DNA of 64,000 bases from positions 1 to 64,000 of the forward strand of contig CAWDBS010000071.1 of NCBI GenBank assembly GCA_963800415.1, given 5' to 3'. A model generated the notes under the pieces. That model was not told the origin of the DNA. It made no database searches and was given only the letters and a program-made list of their open reading frames with translations. Shown here in pieces: positions 35,369-44,416 of this stretch (its first letter is position 1; every line of letters starts with the position of its first letter). The DNA is from Palsa-504 sp963800415 (GTDB lineage Bacteria > Actinomycetota > Actinomycetes > Streptosporangiales > Streptosporangiaceae). The position numbers and the translations under genes were made by a program.

Positions 35369-36042
35369 GTGCGACACGAAGTCGCTTGGAGCGAGTGGAA
35401 CTCGCAGAAGGAGGACCGGCTTATGTCGGTGACGTAGTTCCCGGTCCAGTGTGCACGGACCGTCCCCGCCCTGGCGTGCGCTGCGGGTAACCGCAGGGTG
35501 CGAAGCCCGGGGAAATGCCCAAGGGCCCCTGTTCCGTCCGGGGGTCACAGGCTGGGGAAGGCCGGACGGGTGAACGCAAGTGAATCGTCGATGACGCCTC
35601 GTTACGTGGACTCCCGCAGGCGGAATGCAGGGGGCGGGAGAATAGGGACCGCCGCTGGAAGGCGGCAGGTGCCGACCGGGGTCCAACGGCCGGTCGGGAG
35701 CGCACCACCGTCCCCGGGGTTCAGGCGGCACCCACCCCGGCCGCATCTCGACCATGCGGAACGTGACAACCCCGACGGGGTTCGGCAGGCTGCGCCTGCC
35801 GGTAAGCCGGACGTAAGAAAGGCTCAACTCCCCGGCGGGCGCAGGATGACCCGAGAAGCGAATGCCGGCGGCCGAAAGGCAGCGGGAAACCGGGACCGGA
35901 TGCTGGCTCCTCCGTCAGCGGCTCCCGCATAACCGGCCGGATAGGGATCATGTCCCGTCCTGAAAGGGCGCTGACGCGGGTCTGGTGGGCCTGCGGAGGA
36001 AAGCAAGCTGCAACGCCGGAACCGAAGGGCAAGTTGGACACC

Positions 36043-37804
36043 ATGAACGGCACTCCTGGCGCGGCAGCGCCAGCGCCGGTCCCGGTGAACGGACCGGAGG
36101 ACGGCTTTCCGGAATGGGACCAGGTGGACTGGGGCCAGGCCGAGAAGAACGTACGGCGGCTGCGGTGGCGGATCTTCGCGGCATCGCGGGCCGGGGACCT
36201 GAAGAAGGCCCGCAGCCTGCAGAAACTGATGCTCCGGTCCCGCAGCAACGCGCTGGTGAGCGTACGGCGGGTCACGGAGGTCAACGCTGGCCGCAAGACG
36301 GCCGGGGTCGACGGGCGCATCGTGCTGGCAAGCTGGGAGAAGGCCGACATGGCCGCCTGGCTCCGGCACGGCGCGTCCGCGTGGAGGCCCCTGCCTGTCA
36401 GGCGGGTGTATGTGCCCAAGAGCAACGGGCGGCGTCGCGGCCTCGGGATACCAGTGATCGCCGACCGGGCGCTTCAGGCCCTGGCGGTGAACGCGCTGGA
36501 ACCCGAGTGGGAGTCCAGGTTCGAGCCGAAGTCCTACGGGTTCCGGCCGGGCCGGGGCTGCCACGACGCGATCGTGGCCATCCACACCACCGCGAGCGGC
36601 AAGTCCGCGAAGCGGCTGTGGGCGCTGGACGCCGACCTCCAGTCGGCGTTCGACCGGCTCAGCCACGATCACATCCTCACGTCACTGGGCACCTTCCCCG
36701 CACGGGGCCTGGTGCGCCAGTGGCTGAAAGCGGGCGTGATCGAGGACGGGGTTCTTGTCCCCGACCGGTGAGGGCGCCCCACAGGGCGGGGTGGCAAGTC
36801 CGTTGCTCATGAACGTGGCATTGCACGGCATCGAGCAGGCGGCCGGGGTCCGGTACTACCGGGACGGCACCGCCGCACCCGGCTGCCCGATCCTGGTCCG
36901 CTACGCCGACGATCTGATCGCTCTCTGTCACTCCAGGCAGCAGGCCGAGCAGGTCCAGGCGCGGCTCGCCGACTGGCTGGAACCCCGTGGCCTGGCCTTC
37001 AACCAGGACAAGACGAAGATCACCCACCTGGATCAGGGGGTGGACTTCCTGGGGTTCGAGATCCGCCGGTTCGGCGGCAAGCTGCTGACCAAGCCGAGCA
37101 AGGACGCAATGCGGCAGATCCGGAACAGGCTGTCCGCCGAGGCAGTAGCCCTGCGAGGGGCCAACGCCGACGCGGTCATCGCCCGGTTGAACCCGATAGT
37201 CACCGGGTGGGCCGCTTATTACCGGATCGGGGTGTCCAGCCGCGCCTACGGCAAGCTGGACGCCCACATGTGGCGGCTGGCCTGGAAATGGGCCAGGCAC
37301 GCGCACCCGAACAAGTCGCGGCACTGGGTCACCGCCCGGTACTTCGGCATGTTCAACCCGTCCAGGACCGACAAGTGGCTGTTCGGCAGCCGGGACACCG
37401 GCCGCTACCTCCGCAGGTTCTCCTGGACGAAAATCGTCCGGCACGTGATGGTCGCCGGGAGGGCATCCCCCGATGACCCTGGCCTGGCCGGATACTGGGC
37501 CAAGCGCCGCGAGCGCAACCGGCCCCCGGTCAGCCCCGCGACCTGGCACCTGCTGCGCCGCCAGCGCGGCCGGTGCCCGCTATGCCGGGGGCTGCTGCTC
37601 TACGCCAGCCACGAACCGCATGACGAGCGCGAGTGGGAGCAGTGGCACACCGTCATCCGGAAAGCGATCCGCAAGGAAGCGGTCGCCTCCGTGATGGACC
37701 TCGGCACGCCTGGCGAGCAAGTCGCATACCGTCTCATCCACGCACACTGCCGCCGCCGAATCGACGGCGGCAAGCCTGGCATTCCCGCCATAGGGCCTGC
37801 TTGA
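36043..37804 (+). pseudogene. ltrA: Group II intron reverse transcriptase/maturase, one frameshift
   Basis: About 585 residues over two frames. Start ATG 36043 (an earlier in-frame start exists at 35950). RT domain: AGRKTAGVDGRIVLASWEKA, RRVYVPKSNGRRRGLGIPVI, DRALQALAVNALEPEWESRF, FRPGRGCHDAIVAI, DADLQSAFDRLSHD. The frame is lost at 36755-36760, where four Cs (gtccccgacc) stand instead of three; in the next frame TGEGAPQGGVASPLLMN and the catalytic RYADDLIAL continue, then the maturase X domain (NPIVTGWAAYYRIG) and a C-terminal HNH-like zinc part (RGRCPLCRGLLLYASHEPHD). With the frameshift, no active maturase is made, so mobility and splicing would need a helper; a homopolymer sequencing error is a real alternative. 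Confidence 0.85.
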
Positions 37805-37879
37805 GCCGAGCTGCGGAGAAAGTCCGCATGGCCGGTTCTTAGGGGGCGGCGGCGCGGTAACGCGCCGCCGCTACCCGAC
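37803..37879 (+). ncRNA. Group II intron domains V and VI
   Basis: Domain V: GAGCCG pairs with CGGTTC, and TGCGGA with TCCGCA around a GAAAG loop, with the conserved AGC/TGG internal bulge region. Domain VI: a long GC stem (GGCGGCGGCGCG-gtaa-CGCGCCGCCGC) and CTACCCGAC at the 3' end, whose A at 37873 is the probable branch point. Confidence 0.85.
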
Positions 37880-38035
37880 GACGGCTCGGCCTGGGGCCCG
37901 TCGCTCACCGGCTACGAAGCACAGGGCGGCGTCATCTCGTCGTTCTGACCGAGAAAGCACCTGCCCGCCCCGCCGACCACTGACGCCGCGAGCCTGGTCC
38001 CACCCTGTCTTACGCTGTATCGCAGGGAGGTGACT

Positions 38036-38947
38036 ATGCGCTCTGCGGGCATCCGGCGGCTGCGCCTCCCGCTGGCCATCGCGGCCGCGATGGCGACCGC
38101 CGCGGCCCTCACCGCGTGCTCCGGGCCGCCGACGCCACCGCACCACGCGCCCGCCAAAGCCCCCGAACCCACCTACTACCTCGCCCTGGGTGACTCGCTG
38201 TCCCGGGGCGTCCAGCCGAACGCGGCCGGCGCCAGCGTGGAGACCAGGTCCGGCTATCCCAACCAGGTCTACGCGGCGCTGCGCCGCGGCCATCCCGCGC
38301 TCAAGCTGGTCAAGCTGGGCTGCCCGGGCGAGACCACCAGCACGATGATCGACGGCGGGATCTGCCGCTACCCCGGCGGCTCGCAGCTCAAGGCCGCAGA
38401 AACCTTCCTGCACGCTCACCGCGGCCGGGTGCTCCTGGTCACCATCGACATCGGCGCCAACGACCCCGAAGCCTGCGGCGGCCAGCCCAGCCTCACCCAG
38501 CTCGCCGCGTGCGCGGTGACAGGCATCCCGGCCGCGGTCACCCACCTGACCACGATCATGGCTGGCCTGAAGGCCGCCGCCGGGCCGGGTGTCCGCATCG
38601 TCGGAATGAATTACTACCTGCCCGCGCTGGCCGAATGGCGCCAGGGCCTGCCCGGTCACCTGGTCGCCTGGACCGCCGTGCGGCTGGCCGCCACCTACAA
38701 CAACATGCTGGATCGCGTCTACGCCCACTACGGCGCCCGGGTCGCGAATGTGTTCGGCGCCTTCGACACCGCCGACTTCGCCCGCCAGCAGGGCGCCGGA
38801 ACCGCGGCCGTCCCGCGCAACGTCGCCCGGCTCTGCCAGTGGACCTGGGCCTGCGCCGCCCCGCCCCGCGGGCCGAACCAGCACGCCAACCAGGCCGGGT
38901 ACCAGGTCATCGCCCGCACGTTCCTGCAAGCTTCTGGTCTCGGCTGA
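38036..38947 (+). CDS. SGNH/GDSL-family lipoprotein hydrolase
   Basis: 303 residues. The N-terminal lipoprotein signal ends in the lipobox LTAC (Cys28), so it should be anchored outside the membrane. Block I is YLALGDSLSRG with the nucleophile Ser54; GDS is followed by KLGCPGETTSTMI, then TIDIGANDPEAC (block III with the Gly-Asn-Asp) and the catalytic HANQAGYQVIA near the end. Predicted esterase or lipase acting on acyl groups; possibly on polysaccharide acetyls, given the locus to the right, but that is a guess. ATG 38036 has GGGAGG five bases before it (GTG 38030 would overlap that site). Intact. A 42-bp fragment of a paralogue lies at 33165. Confidence 0.9.
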   Translation: MRSAGIRRLRLPLAIAAAMATAAALTACSGPPTPPHHAPAKAPEPTYYLALGDSLSRGVQPNAAGASVETRSGYPNQVYAALRRGHPALKLVKLGCPGETTSTMIDGGICRYPGGSQLKAAETFLHAHRGRVLLVTIDIGANDPEACGGQPSLTQLAACAVTGIPAAVTHLTTIMAGLKAAAGPGVRIVGMNYYLPALAEWRQGLPGHLVAWTAVRLAATYNNMLDRVYAHYGARVANVFGAFDTADFARQQGAGTAAVPRNVARLCQWTWACAAPPRGPNQHANQAGYQVIARTFLQASGLG

Positions 38948-38978
38948 CCTCGCCGCCTGGATGGCCGCCGACTAGCTT

Positions 38979-39258
38979 CCCCAGCGCGCCGGAGCGTCAT
39001 CTGGCGGCCGCCGCGCTGCTGGCGCCGGAGGCGGACAAGCTGAACGACGCGAGCGAGCAGCTTCCGTCCGTCGTCGTGGGCCTGATGCGGGACATCGAGA
39101 TCCCGAACGGCATCGGAGCGGTCGGCTACACCGAGGCTGACATCCCCGACCTGGTGCCGGGCACCATGAAGCAGCAGCGTCTGCTGGCCACCTGCCCGCG
39201 TCCGGTGGCCGAGGAGGACATCGCCGAGATCTTCGCCCGGTCAATAGAGAACTGGTAA
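38979..39258 (+). pseudogene. Iron-containing alcohol dehydrogenase, C-terminal remnant
   Basis: The last ~93 residues of an Fe-type alcohol dehydrogenase-like enzyme: APERHLAAAALLAPEADKLN, VGLMRDIEIPNGIGAVGYTE, ADIPDLVPGTMKQQRLLATC and a normal terminal AEIFARSIENW. The catalytic iron-binding part is missing because the sequence upstream belongs to the SGNH gene. It resembles the hydroxyacid-oxoacid transhydrogenase subgroup. Confidence 0.7.
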
Positions 39259-39262
39259 GCCG

Positions 39263-39370
39263 GTGCCGCTCTACGACTACTGCTGCCCGCAGCGGCACCT
39301 CTTCGAGCAGATGGCCACGATCGCCGCCCGGATCACCAGCCAGTCCGGTCTCGCAGCGCTCGTTAGCTGA
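39263..39370 (+). pseudogene. FmdB-type zinc-ribbon protein, N-terminal remnant
   Basis: GTG 39263 begins VPLYDYCCPQRHLFEQM, the start of FmdB-family zinc ribbons, then the family match stops and the frame ends at TGA 39368 after 35 codons. The second CxxC is absent. It follows the Fe-ADH remnant by 4 bp, like an old operon cut at this point by the arrival of the polysaccharide locus. Confidence 0.55.
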
Positions 39371-41837
39371 CAGCCCGGAGGATCGCATTGACGTCGGCGA
39401 CATCGGTGATCCACGCGGCGTGGATAGCAATAGCGAGCCCGGCCGCGCCGGTAACGAGCCCCAGAAGGACAAGCGGATCCAGTCTGTGCAAGAAAGGCAG
39501 GCGCGGGACAAGCCGCAGGCCGTTCATTCGGCGCTGAACCGCAAGGATCACGACTGATGTCGTAACGGCCCCCAAGGTGAAAGCGGGGCCTGGCATCAGG
39601 CGCAGGGCGAGGAGTGTGCCACCTATGAAAATTGTGATAGCTATGACAGCCAACGTGGTCCCGAGAACACCGATGTCCCGTGCGGTCGATTTCACCCATG
39701 CCAATCGTCTTCTGATTAGCAGGATGAGAAGGACGACTACTGCGCCCAACATTGCGTCCAAGGGCCCTAGGCCCATCGTATGATGACCCCGGAATCCATT
39801 CCACACAGGTGCAACCCCGAGGCCGGCAGTATCATAAATGGTCACGGGGCCATGATGGTAAACGGCGTTCAGGCCTGGGACATGGGCGAACTTGGCTATA
39901 TCTGCCACGGTGATGCGTGTCGGCTTAGTCGTTTCTCCTTCGGAGATGTAGTACCCAGCGTATGGGAGCGAGTCAGCTAGGCGCGTGTCGACGTACAGGT
40001 AATCGATATGCAGGCCTTTGACGATTGCGGTCTGCTGAGTGCCCCAAGTATCTGAGAAGTACAATTGCGCCGGCTCGAGGCCTTGCTGGGGTTGAGACTC
40101 GGGCCACAGACGTGCCTGACTCGCGAGGAGATCGGCGGGAATTCGGTCGGCTACCACGGTACTGCCCGCGGGAAGATGCGTGGCGGCCCAGTCGACCGCC
40201 GCTATAGTTTCAGGATCCTGTGTGCGATCTTCGGCTGAAACGAGGTAAGGGCCAGGGAGGCGATTCCAGTCGGGATTGGACCCGAGCAAGATGCCGCCAA
40301 GATAGATAACCGTCGTCCCGCCTATCAAGGCTATGAGCACAGCGGGCCGGATGGGGTTGTGCCTGCGAGCCGGACGCCGGGTGACTCGGGGGTGGCGCTG
40401 GATTATCAAGGAACATGACAGCGCGAGTGGGAGGAACAAGAATGTAGAGGCCCGGTCCCCCAGCTCACCGACGCTCGGGTCAAAATGTGCAGCTGCGGTG
40501 ATTGGAAAAGCGAGATTCAAAGCACCCAGGAGACCGAGCATGCGATCCCGGTTATAAAACGCTCGCGAAAACATAATCCAGGCGCATACCAATGCGGCAA
40601 GGGTGCAGGAGAGTGTGTAGACGACCAGTACAACACGCTCCCAGTTCGCGATCGGCGGCGTTCCTCCGCTAGCGCCGAAAATCTGATGCCCGCTGGTTCC
40701 CGCCAGAAAAGTCTGCGCACTCTGCAGAACACTCGAAAAGATCGGCACAAAGTACCCTGCCAGGGGCGCAGCGAGGGCTGCAGTCCAGATGGCAACGGCG
40801 GCTCCCATTACTACCGCGGCACGAGCGAGGAGCTTGCGCTCGCCCTTCCGGCTCACCGCCGCCCAGGCGATGAGGAACGCTAGCACCATCCAGCTTGTGG
40901 CGTGGTGAGTGATCACAGTGGCGATCAGCACCAGCGACGCAATAATAAAAAGCCGGCGGGCCGCGGCGTGGTCGGCAAATTGGGCGCGACGCAGCAGGAA
41001 GATTCCGCCCAAGCCCAAGGTCAGAGCCAGCGTTTGATAGGAGAATCCGGAGTTGAACGAGTAGAACTCCGAGGAAACAGCGTAAAAAGCGAGCACCAAA
41101 GATGCGCCGCGGCGTGAAGGGCTGACAAGAAGTGCAGCATGATAAATTATCAGGACAAGGAGCAGCCGGCACAGTAGGACGACAAGAGACATTACCAGCG
41201 CGACAGGTAGGCCCGTGAGGCGAATCCCGGCGCTGGTAAAAATCTCGAGTCCCGGATAGAATGGACTCACCCGCAAAACCGGATTAGGTGAGAATAGGCC
41301 GCTTCCCCGCAATAGATTCATGAGCGACTGCTCGTGCTGATGCTCGTCGTACCCGGCTAGAATGAGGGGACTGGACATGCGGTAGACCATTGCAGGATAC
41401 AGGCCAAGAACGGCGACTGTAATCTCTCTGAGAGAGCCCAGTCGTGGCACCATTAGTACCGTAAGGAAAATCGTGAATGGAACGACAAGGGCGACAAAGA
41501 ACAGCACCTGTCCTGCTACGGGATGTCGTGGGGCGACAGCCATTGCAAAGCCTTCACCGCACAGGCCGAGGCCCGTAGTCGCGCAGACCACCCCGGCGAG
41601 AAAGCGACCCTGTCGGCCACGGCGACCCATTCCAAACGCTTCGGGTGCCCGGCGCAGGTTGGCATCTCCTGGCTGCGAACCTCGGAAAGCCTGTGAAGGG
41701 CTGTATCCCACCTGCCCATTGTGCCCGGCTCTTGTGACGTTCAGTGGATTCGCGGTGTGCGCAGTGCCGTCCTGAGCATTGCGGGTCGTTGGAGCGCGTG
41801 AAGGCCCGTACGGTGAAGCAGGCTCTCGCGCGCTCAT
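39363..41837 (-). CDS. Polytopic membrane protein, GT-C-like glycosyltransferase candidate
   Basis: 824 residues. A hydrophilic N-terminal 75 residues precede about 13-16 hydrophobic segments. An early extracytoplasmic loop has ILAGYDEHQHEQSLMNLLRG, with acidic and His residues in the position of the GT-C catalytic loop, and FYPGLEIFTSAGIRLTG follows. A large soluble region (DPETIAAVDWAATHLPAGST to GPVTIYDTAGLGV) sits between late segments. It may polymerise or transfer sugars from lipid carriers. I do not recognise a named family. ATG 41837 has GGGGAAGAG upstream. Last gene of a minus-strand operon after two GT4 genes, an epimerase-like gene and a GMC oxidoreductase. Confidence 0.7.
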   Translation of the reverse strand: MSAREPASPYGPSRAPTTRNAQDGTAHTANPLNVTRAGHNGQVGYSPSQAFRGSQPGDANLRRAPEAFGMGRRGRQGRFLAGVVCATTGLGLCGEGFAMAVAPRHPVAGQVLFFVALVVPFTIFLTVLMVPRLGSLREITVAVLGLYPAMVYRMSSPLILAGYDEHQHEQSLMNLLRGSGLFSPNPVLRVSPFYPGLEIFTSAGIRLTGLPVALVMSLVVLLCRLLLVLIIYHAALLVSPSRRGASLVLAFYAVSSEFYSFNSGFSYQTLALTLGLGGIFLLRRAQFADHAAARRLFIIASLVLIATVITHHATSWMVLAFLIAWAAVSRKGERKLLARAAVVMGAAVAIWTAALAAPLAGYFVPIFSSVLQSAQTFLAGTSGHQIFGASGGTPPIANWERVVLVVYTLSCTLAALVCAWIMFSRAFYNRDRMLGLLGALNLAFPITAAAHFDPSVGELGDRASTFLFLPLALSCSLIIQRHPRVTRRPARRHNPIRPAVLIALIGGTTVIYLGGILLGSNPDWNRLPGPYLVSAEDRTQDPETIAAVDWAATHLPAGSTVVADRIPADLLASQARLWPESQPQQGLEPAQLYFSDTWGTQQTAIVKGLHIDYLYVDTRLADSLPYAGYYISEGETTKPTRITVADIAKFAHVPGLNAVYHHGPVTIYDTAGLGVAPVWNGFRGHHTMGLGPLDAMLGAVVVLLILLIRRRLAWVKSTARDIGVLGTTLAVIAITIFIGGTLLALRLMPGPAFTLGAVTTSVVILAVQRRMNGLRLVPRLPFLHRLDPLVLLGLVTGAAGLAIAIHAAWITDVADVNAILRAVS

Positions 41838-41881
41838 ATCTCTTCCCCGAGCCCCTTTTCATGCTGCAGTGATGGTAGCAT

Positions 41882-43106
41882 TCATCCCCCCGTGCCATTG
41901 CGATCAGTCTGGCCGGCAGTGTCTCGCGTTCGTAGCGTCCGGCTTTCAGGGGCGATGCCCAGTGACGACAGGTAGACATGCGCAAGTTGGTCAGCGCAGG
42001 AGTCCCAGCTCGGTAGCTGGGCGTGATCCACCAGCGAGGGAGACGACATTGCCTTGATCAGCTCCTGGGCGACAGCGGCGGCAGGCGCGCCGCGCGGCAC
42101 GCCACGGACCCACCCCGCCGCGAAGAGCTCGCCTGTGCCGGCAATGTCATAACCCACGACCGGGCGCGCGACGCACAAGGCCTCCATCACCGCCACTGGG
42201 TGCGCCTCATAGTCCGACAGCGCGGCGACGACGCTCGACTCGGCCAACGTGGTGGCCATACTTTGGCGATCCGCCGGCGCGACGTGCTTGATGCTCACCC
42301 GGTCCGAAACTCCCAGATGGCGAGCGAGTTTGTAGAGATCGCTCTCATACGGACCGCTTCCCAGGATCAGCAGGTGGGCTTCGGGGATCTCACGCATAAC
42401 ATGCGGCAGTGCCTCGATGACCCGGTGATGTCCCTTGTACCGTTCTAGTCGGCCGCTGGAAACGATCCGGCCAGGAACGGCGACCGTCCCGGTGCGAGGT
42501 GATGGTAGTGCTCCGCCGTTACGGATCACAATGACCCGCGTGTCTCCAAGGCGGGCATGTCGCGCGAGGGCGACAGCCTCAAAGCGACTTACCGCAATAA
42601 GTGACACGGCGTTTCGCAGCAGTGGGCCTGCCAGCCGCCATTGGGTGGTTCGCATGGCGTTCCGGAGCCGTGACGAATGCCCGCCGGTGTGGAAGGTGAC
42701 CAGATAAGGGATGCCGACCCGCCGTGCGGAGATCATGGCGAGCAATGGCACTGGCGTGTGGATACCTTGGCAGTGCACGAGGTCCCATCTGCGCTGTCTG
42801 ATCACAGCCGCAATCCCGGGGGCGAGGTAGTAATCTCGGCTTGCGCGGCCAGGACGGGACCCGCAGGACTGAGATACCCTCAACGACCTCCTGCCGTGGC
42901 AGTCGCCGGGACCGGTCGGTTGCCAGCACGGTGATGTCGAAACTCCCCAGCGCCGAGAGGCGACGTGCAACCTCATGGACGTGCATCTCAGTCCCGCCGA
43001 CTTCCGGAAGGTAACGTGGGCAGACCATGAGTACTCGCAGTGGCCGCTCCAGCGACTGGCCCTCCCGATTGCCGAACGCTTTGCCGGAAGTTACATTACG
43101 TATCAT
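41882..43106 (-). pseudogene. GT4-family glycosyltransferase with one frameshift
   Basis: N-terminal GT-B half from ATG 43106: LRVLMVCPRYLPEVGGTEMH, VHEVARRLSALGSFDITVLA. Near 42840 the frame changes; sequence continues as RDYYLAPGIAAVIRQRRWDL, VHCQGIHTPVPLLAM, then the GT4 donor half IVSSGRLERYKGHHRVIEAL, AHLLILGSGPYESDLYKLAR and ALSDYEAHPVAVMEALCVAR with the conserved Glu. A one-base loss at the shift would explain it. Length and motifs are otherwise complete (about 405 residues). Its start overlaps the stop of the upstream GT4 gene by 4 bp. As read it yields no full enzyme; a sequence error should be ruled out. Confidence 0.8.
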
Positions 43107-44416
43107 GATCTGCCAGCGTCTCGTCCGTCGGCGCTCGCCTGGTAGGTTTTCGGAGATGTCCCAGAATTTCGTGGAGCGACCCGCGCATAAACGGCTTCGA
43201 GGCGCTCCACGACTGCGGATGCCGTGAACCGCTGGACGCGTTCCTGCGCACCAGCAGCAAGGCGGACGCGTAGGTCAGCATCATTCAGCAATCGGGCCAT
43301 GGCTTCGGCGAGCTTATATTCATCGCCGGGGGGAACAAGAAGTCCGCTTTCCCCATCCACGATCATATCGACTATTCCGCCAGTTGTAGTCGCGACCACC
43401 GGACGACCACTGGCCATCGCCTCCAGTACGGTCGTCGGGCAGGCATCAAGGCAAATCGATGGAAGCACAGCAAAAAGGCAACGACGAAACGCGGACATAA
43501 CGTGATCGTGCGGCCACTCAGCGCACATCTCGGCACCGTCAGGAAAGCGCGTAGGTGTGTCTGGAGTTCGTCGGCCGATCAGCAGCAGTGGCGGACGTTT
43601 CCGGCCGAGCGACTCGTAGGCCCGCAGCAGCGTCGGCAGACCTTTATCTGCGGACAGCTCGCCAACAAAAAGGAGGAACTCCTCCTTCGGCAAGCCCGGT
43701 GGAATGTCTTCGGTCCGGCCCTCAGCCGCATCACCTGCGCGACCCAGGGCTACCTCGTCAAGGACGAAATTAGGTATTACGCTGGTGTTGGGGCCACGCG
43801 GGATATGGTTGCCACTGGCGACAGCGTTGCTCACGCAGACCACGTGGTCGATGGTCCGGTTTTTCCATGGGCGCATCAGCGCCGTAGCAGCCGCAGTCAG
43901 TGGTCCCACGGCAGGTCCATAGTGCGCGGTAGCGCAAGGAAGACAGCGTGCGACCGTAGGTCCCTCACATGCCGAGCCCATCCGCATCAGTCTCTTCGTC
44001 GCGCAGACATGACTGAAGTCGTGCAGCGTTAGTACGAGTCCAAAGCGCAATCCCGTCGGCGATGAGCGACGCAGCGCAAGAGCGCTGTTGACGATCCAGT
44101 TGTGTGCGTGAACAACATGTGGCCGCTCCTGCCGAGTGATGCGTGACAACTCGCGGACACCCAGCGGATCCGGCAGCGGTGGGTGATGGGTGCGGTTGGT
44201 CGAATAGACACCCGGGAGGCGCATCGCAACCGTGGCGAACCTGTGCACCCGAACGCCCGATGCAAGGGTTTCCTGATCCGGGACATCAACCATACGTTGA
44301 GTCGCTACCGCAACCTCGTGTCCCCGCTCAGCGAGAGTTTTCGCGAGGTTGAAAACGTGGCGCTCCTCGCCGCCGATGTCCGGTGGAAAGAATTGGGCTA
44401 GCAGAAGGATGCGCAT
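43103..44416 (-). CDS. GT4-family glycosyltransferase
   Basis: 437 residues, GT-B fold. Start MRILLLAQFFPPDIGGEERH with the Gly-Gly loop of the acceptor domain; HVVHAHNWIVNSALALRRSS and LVLTLHDFSHVCATKRL (with CEGPTVARCLPC, a Cys-rich loop common in this subgroup). Donor half: EEFLLFVGELSADKGLPTLL, then LPSICLDACPTTVLEAMASG with the conserved EX7E-like Glu residues and RPVVATTTGGIVDMI. Retaining transferase acting at the cytoplasmic face, sugar unknown. Second of two GT4 genes, with 1-bp overlap to the epimerase-like gene upstream and 4-bp overlap to the GT4 downstream, so translation is coupled. Confidence 0.9.
   Translation of the reverse strand: MRILLLAQFFPPDIGGEERHVFNLAKTLAERGHEVAVATQRMVDVPDQETLASGVRVHRFATVAMRLPGVYSTNRTHHPPLPDPLGVRELSRITRQERPHVVHAHNWIVNSALALRRSSPTGLRFGLVLTLHDFSHVCATKRLMRMGSACEGPTVARCLPCATAHYGPAVGPLTAAATALMRPWKNRTIDHVVCVSNAVASGNHIPRGPNTSVIPNFVLDEVALGRAGDAAEGRTEDIPPGLPKEEFLLFVGELSADKGLPTLLRAYESLGRKRPPLLLIGRRTPDTPTRFPDGAEMCAEWPHDHVMSAFRRCLFAVLPSICLDACPTTVLEAMASGRPVVATTTGGIVDMIVDGESGLLVPPGDEYKLAEAMARLLNDADLRVRLAAGAQERVQRFTASAVVERLEAVYARVAPRNSGTSPKTYQASADGRDAGRS

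Larger units (their letters stand above)
35369..37879 (+). mobile_element. Group II intron inserted in a propeller blade
   Basis: 2511 bp. The 5' end GTGCGACACG (35369) fits the group II consensus GUGYG. The 3' part has domain V (37803-37839: GAGCCG...GAAA...CGGTTCT) and domain VI with a bulged A about seven bases before the end, ...CTACCCGAC (37879). Insertion is exactly between TGGTGG and GACGGC, the sequence that is continuous in the other blades, so both ends are fixed to the base. A reverse transcriptase/maturase gene lies inside but carries a frameshift. Removing 35369-37879 restores the reading frame of the last blade. The structured RNA region before the maturase is 35369 to about 36040. 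Confidence 0.92.
33573..37948 (+). pseudogene. Decayed secreted metallopeptidase-like and lectin-propeller protein interrupted by an intron
   Basis: A protein homology trail can be followed in several frames. N-terminus: MPSEMPG and a (SGAK)n repeat, then DSGDMPGAPDDAMSSRQMPG; two copies of PRQIVPxAxFxARGV; then PVLGSVQVVPIYWGAAWATG. Next, SSHEFAEAVTDPALNAWWED carries an HExxxA-D motif like those in PHI-1/Exordium-type zinc-peptidase-like domains. From about 34690 a beta-propeller with 49-residue blades follows (WGxNRLDVFVLGTDRALYHK, WWDGSAWGPSLTGYE), like PLL-type lectins. Frame changes occur near 33655, 33900, at 34779 and at 34927. At 35369 a group II intron interrupts the fifth blade, and the last blade plus stop (DGSAWGPSLTGYEAQGGV, TGA 37946) follows it. 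I read it as non-functional as is, although splicing would fix the intron. Confidence 0.8.
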
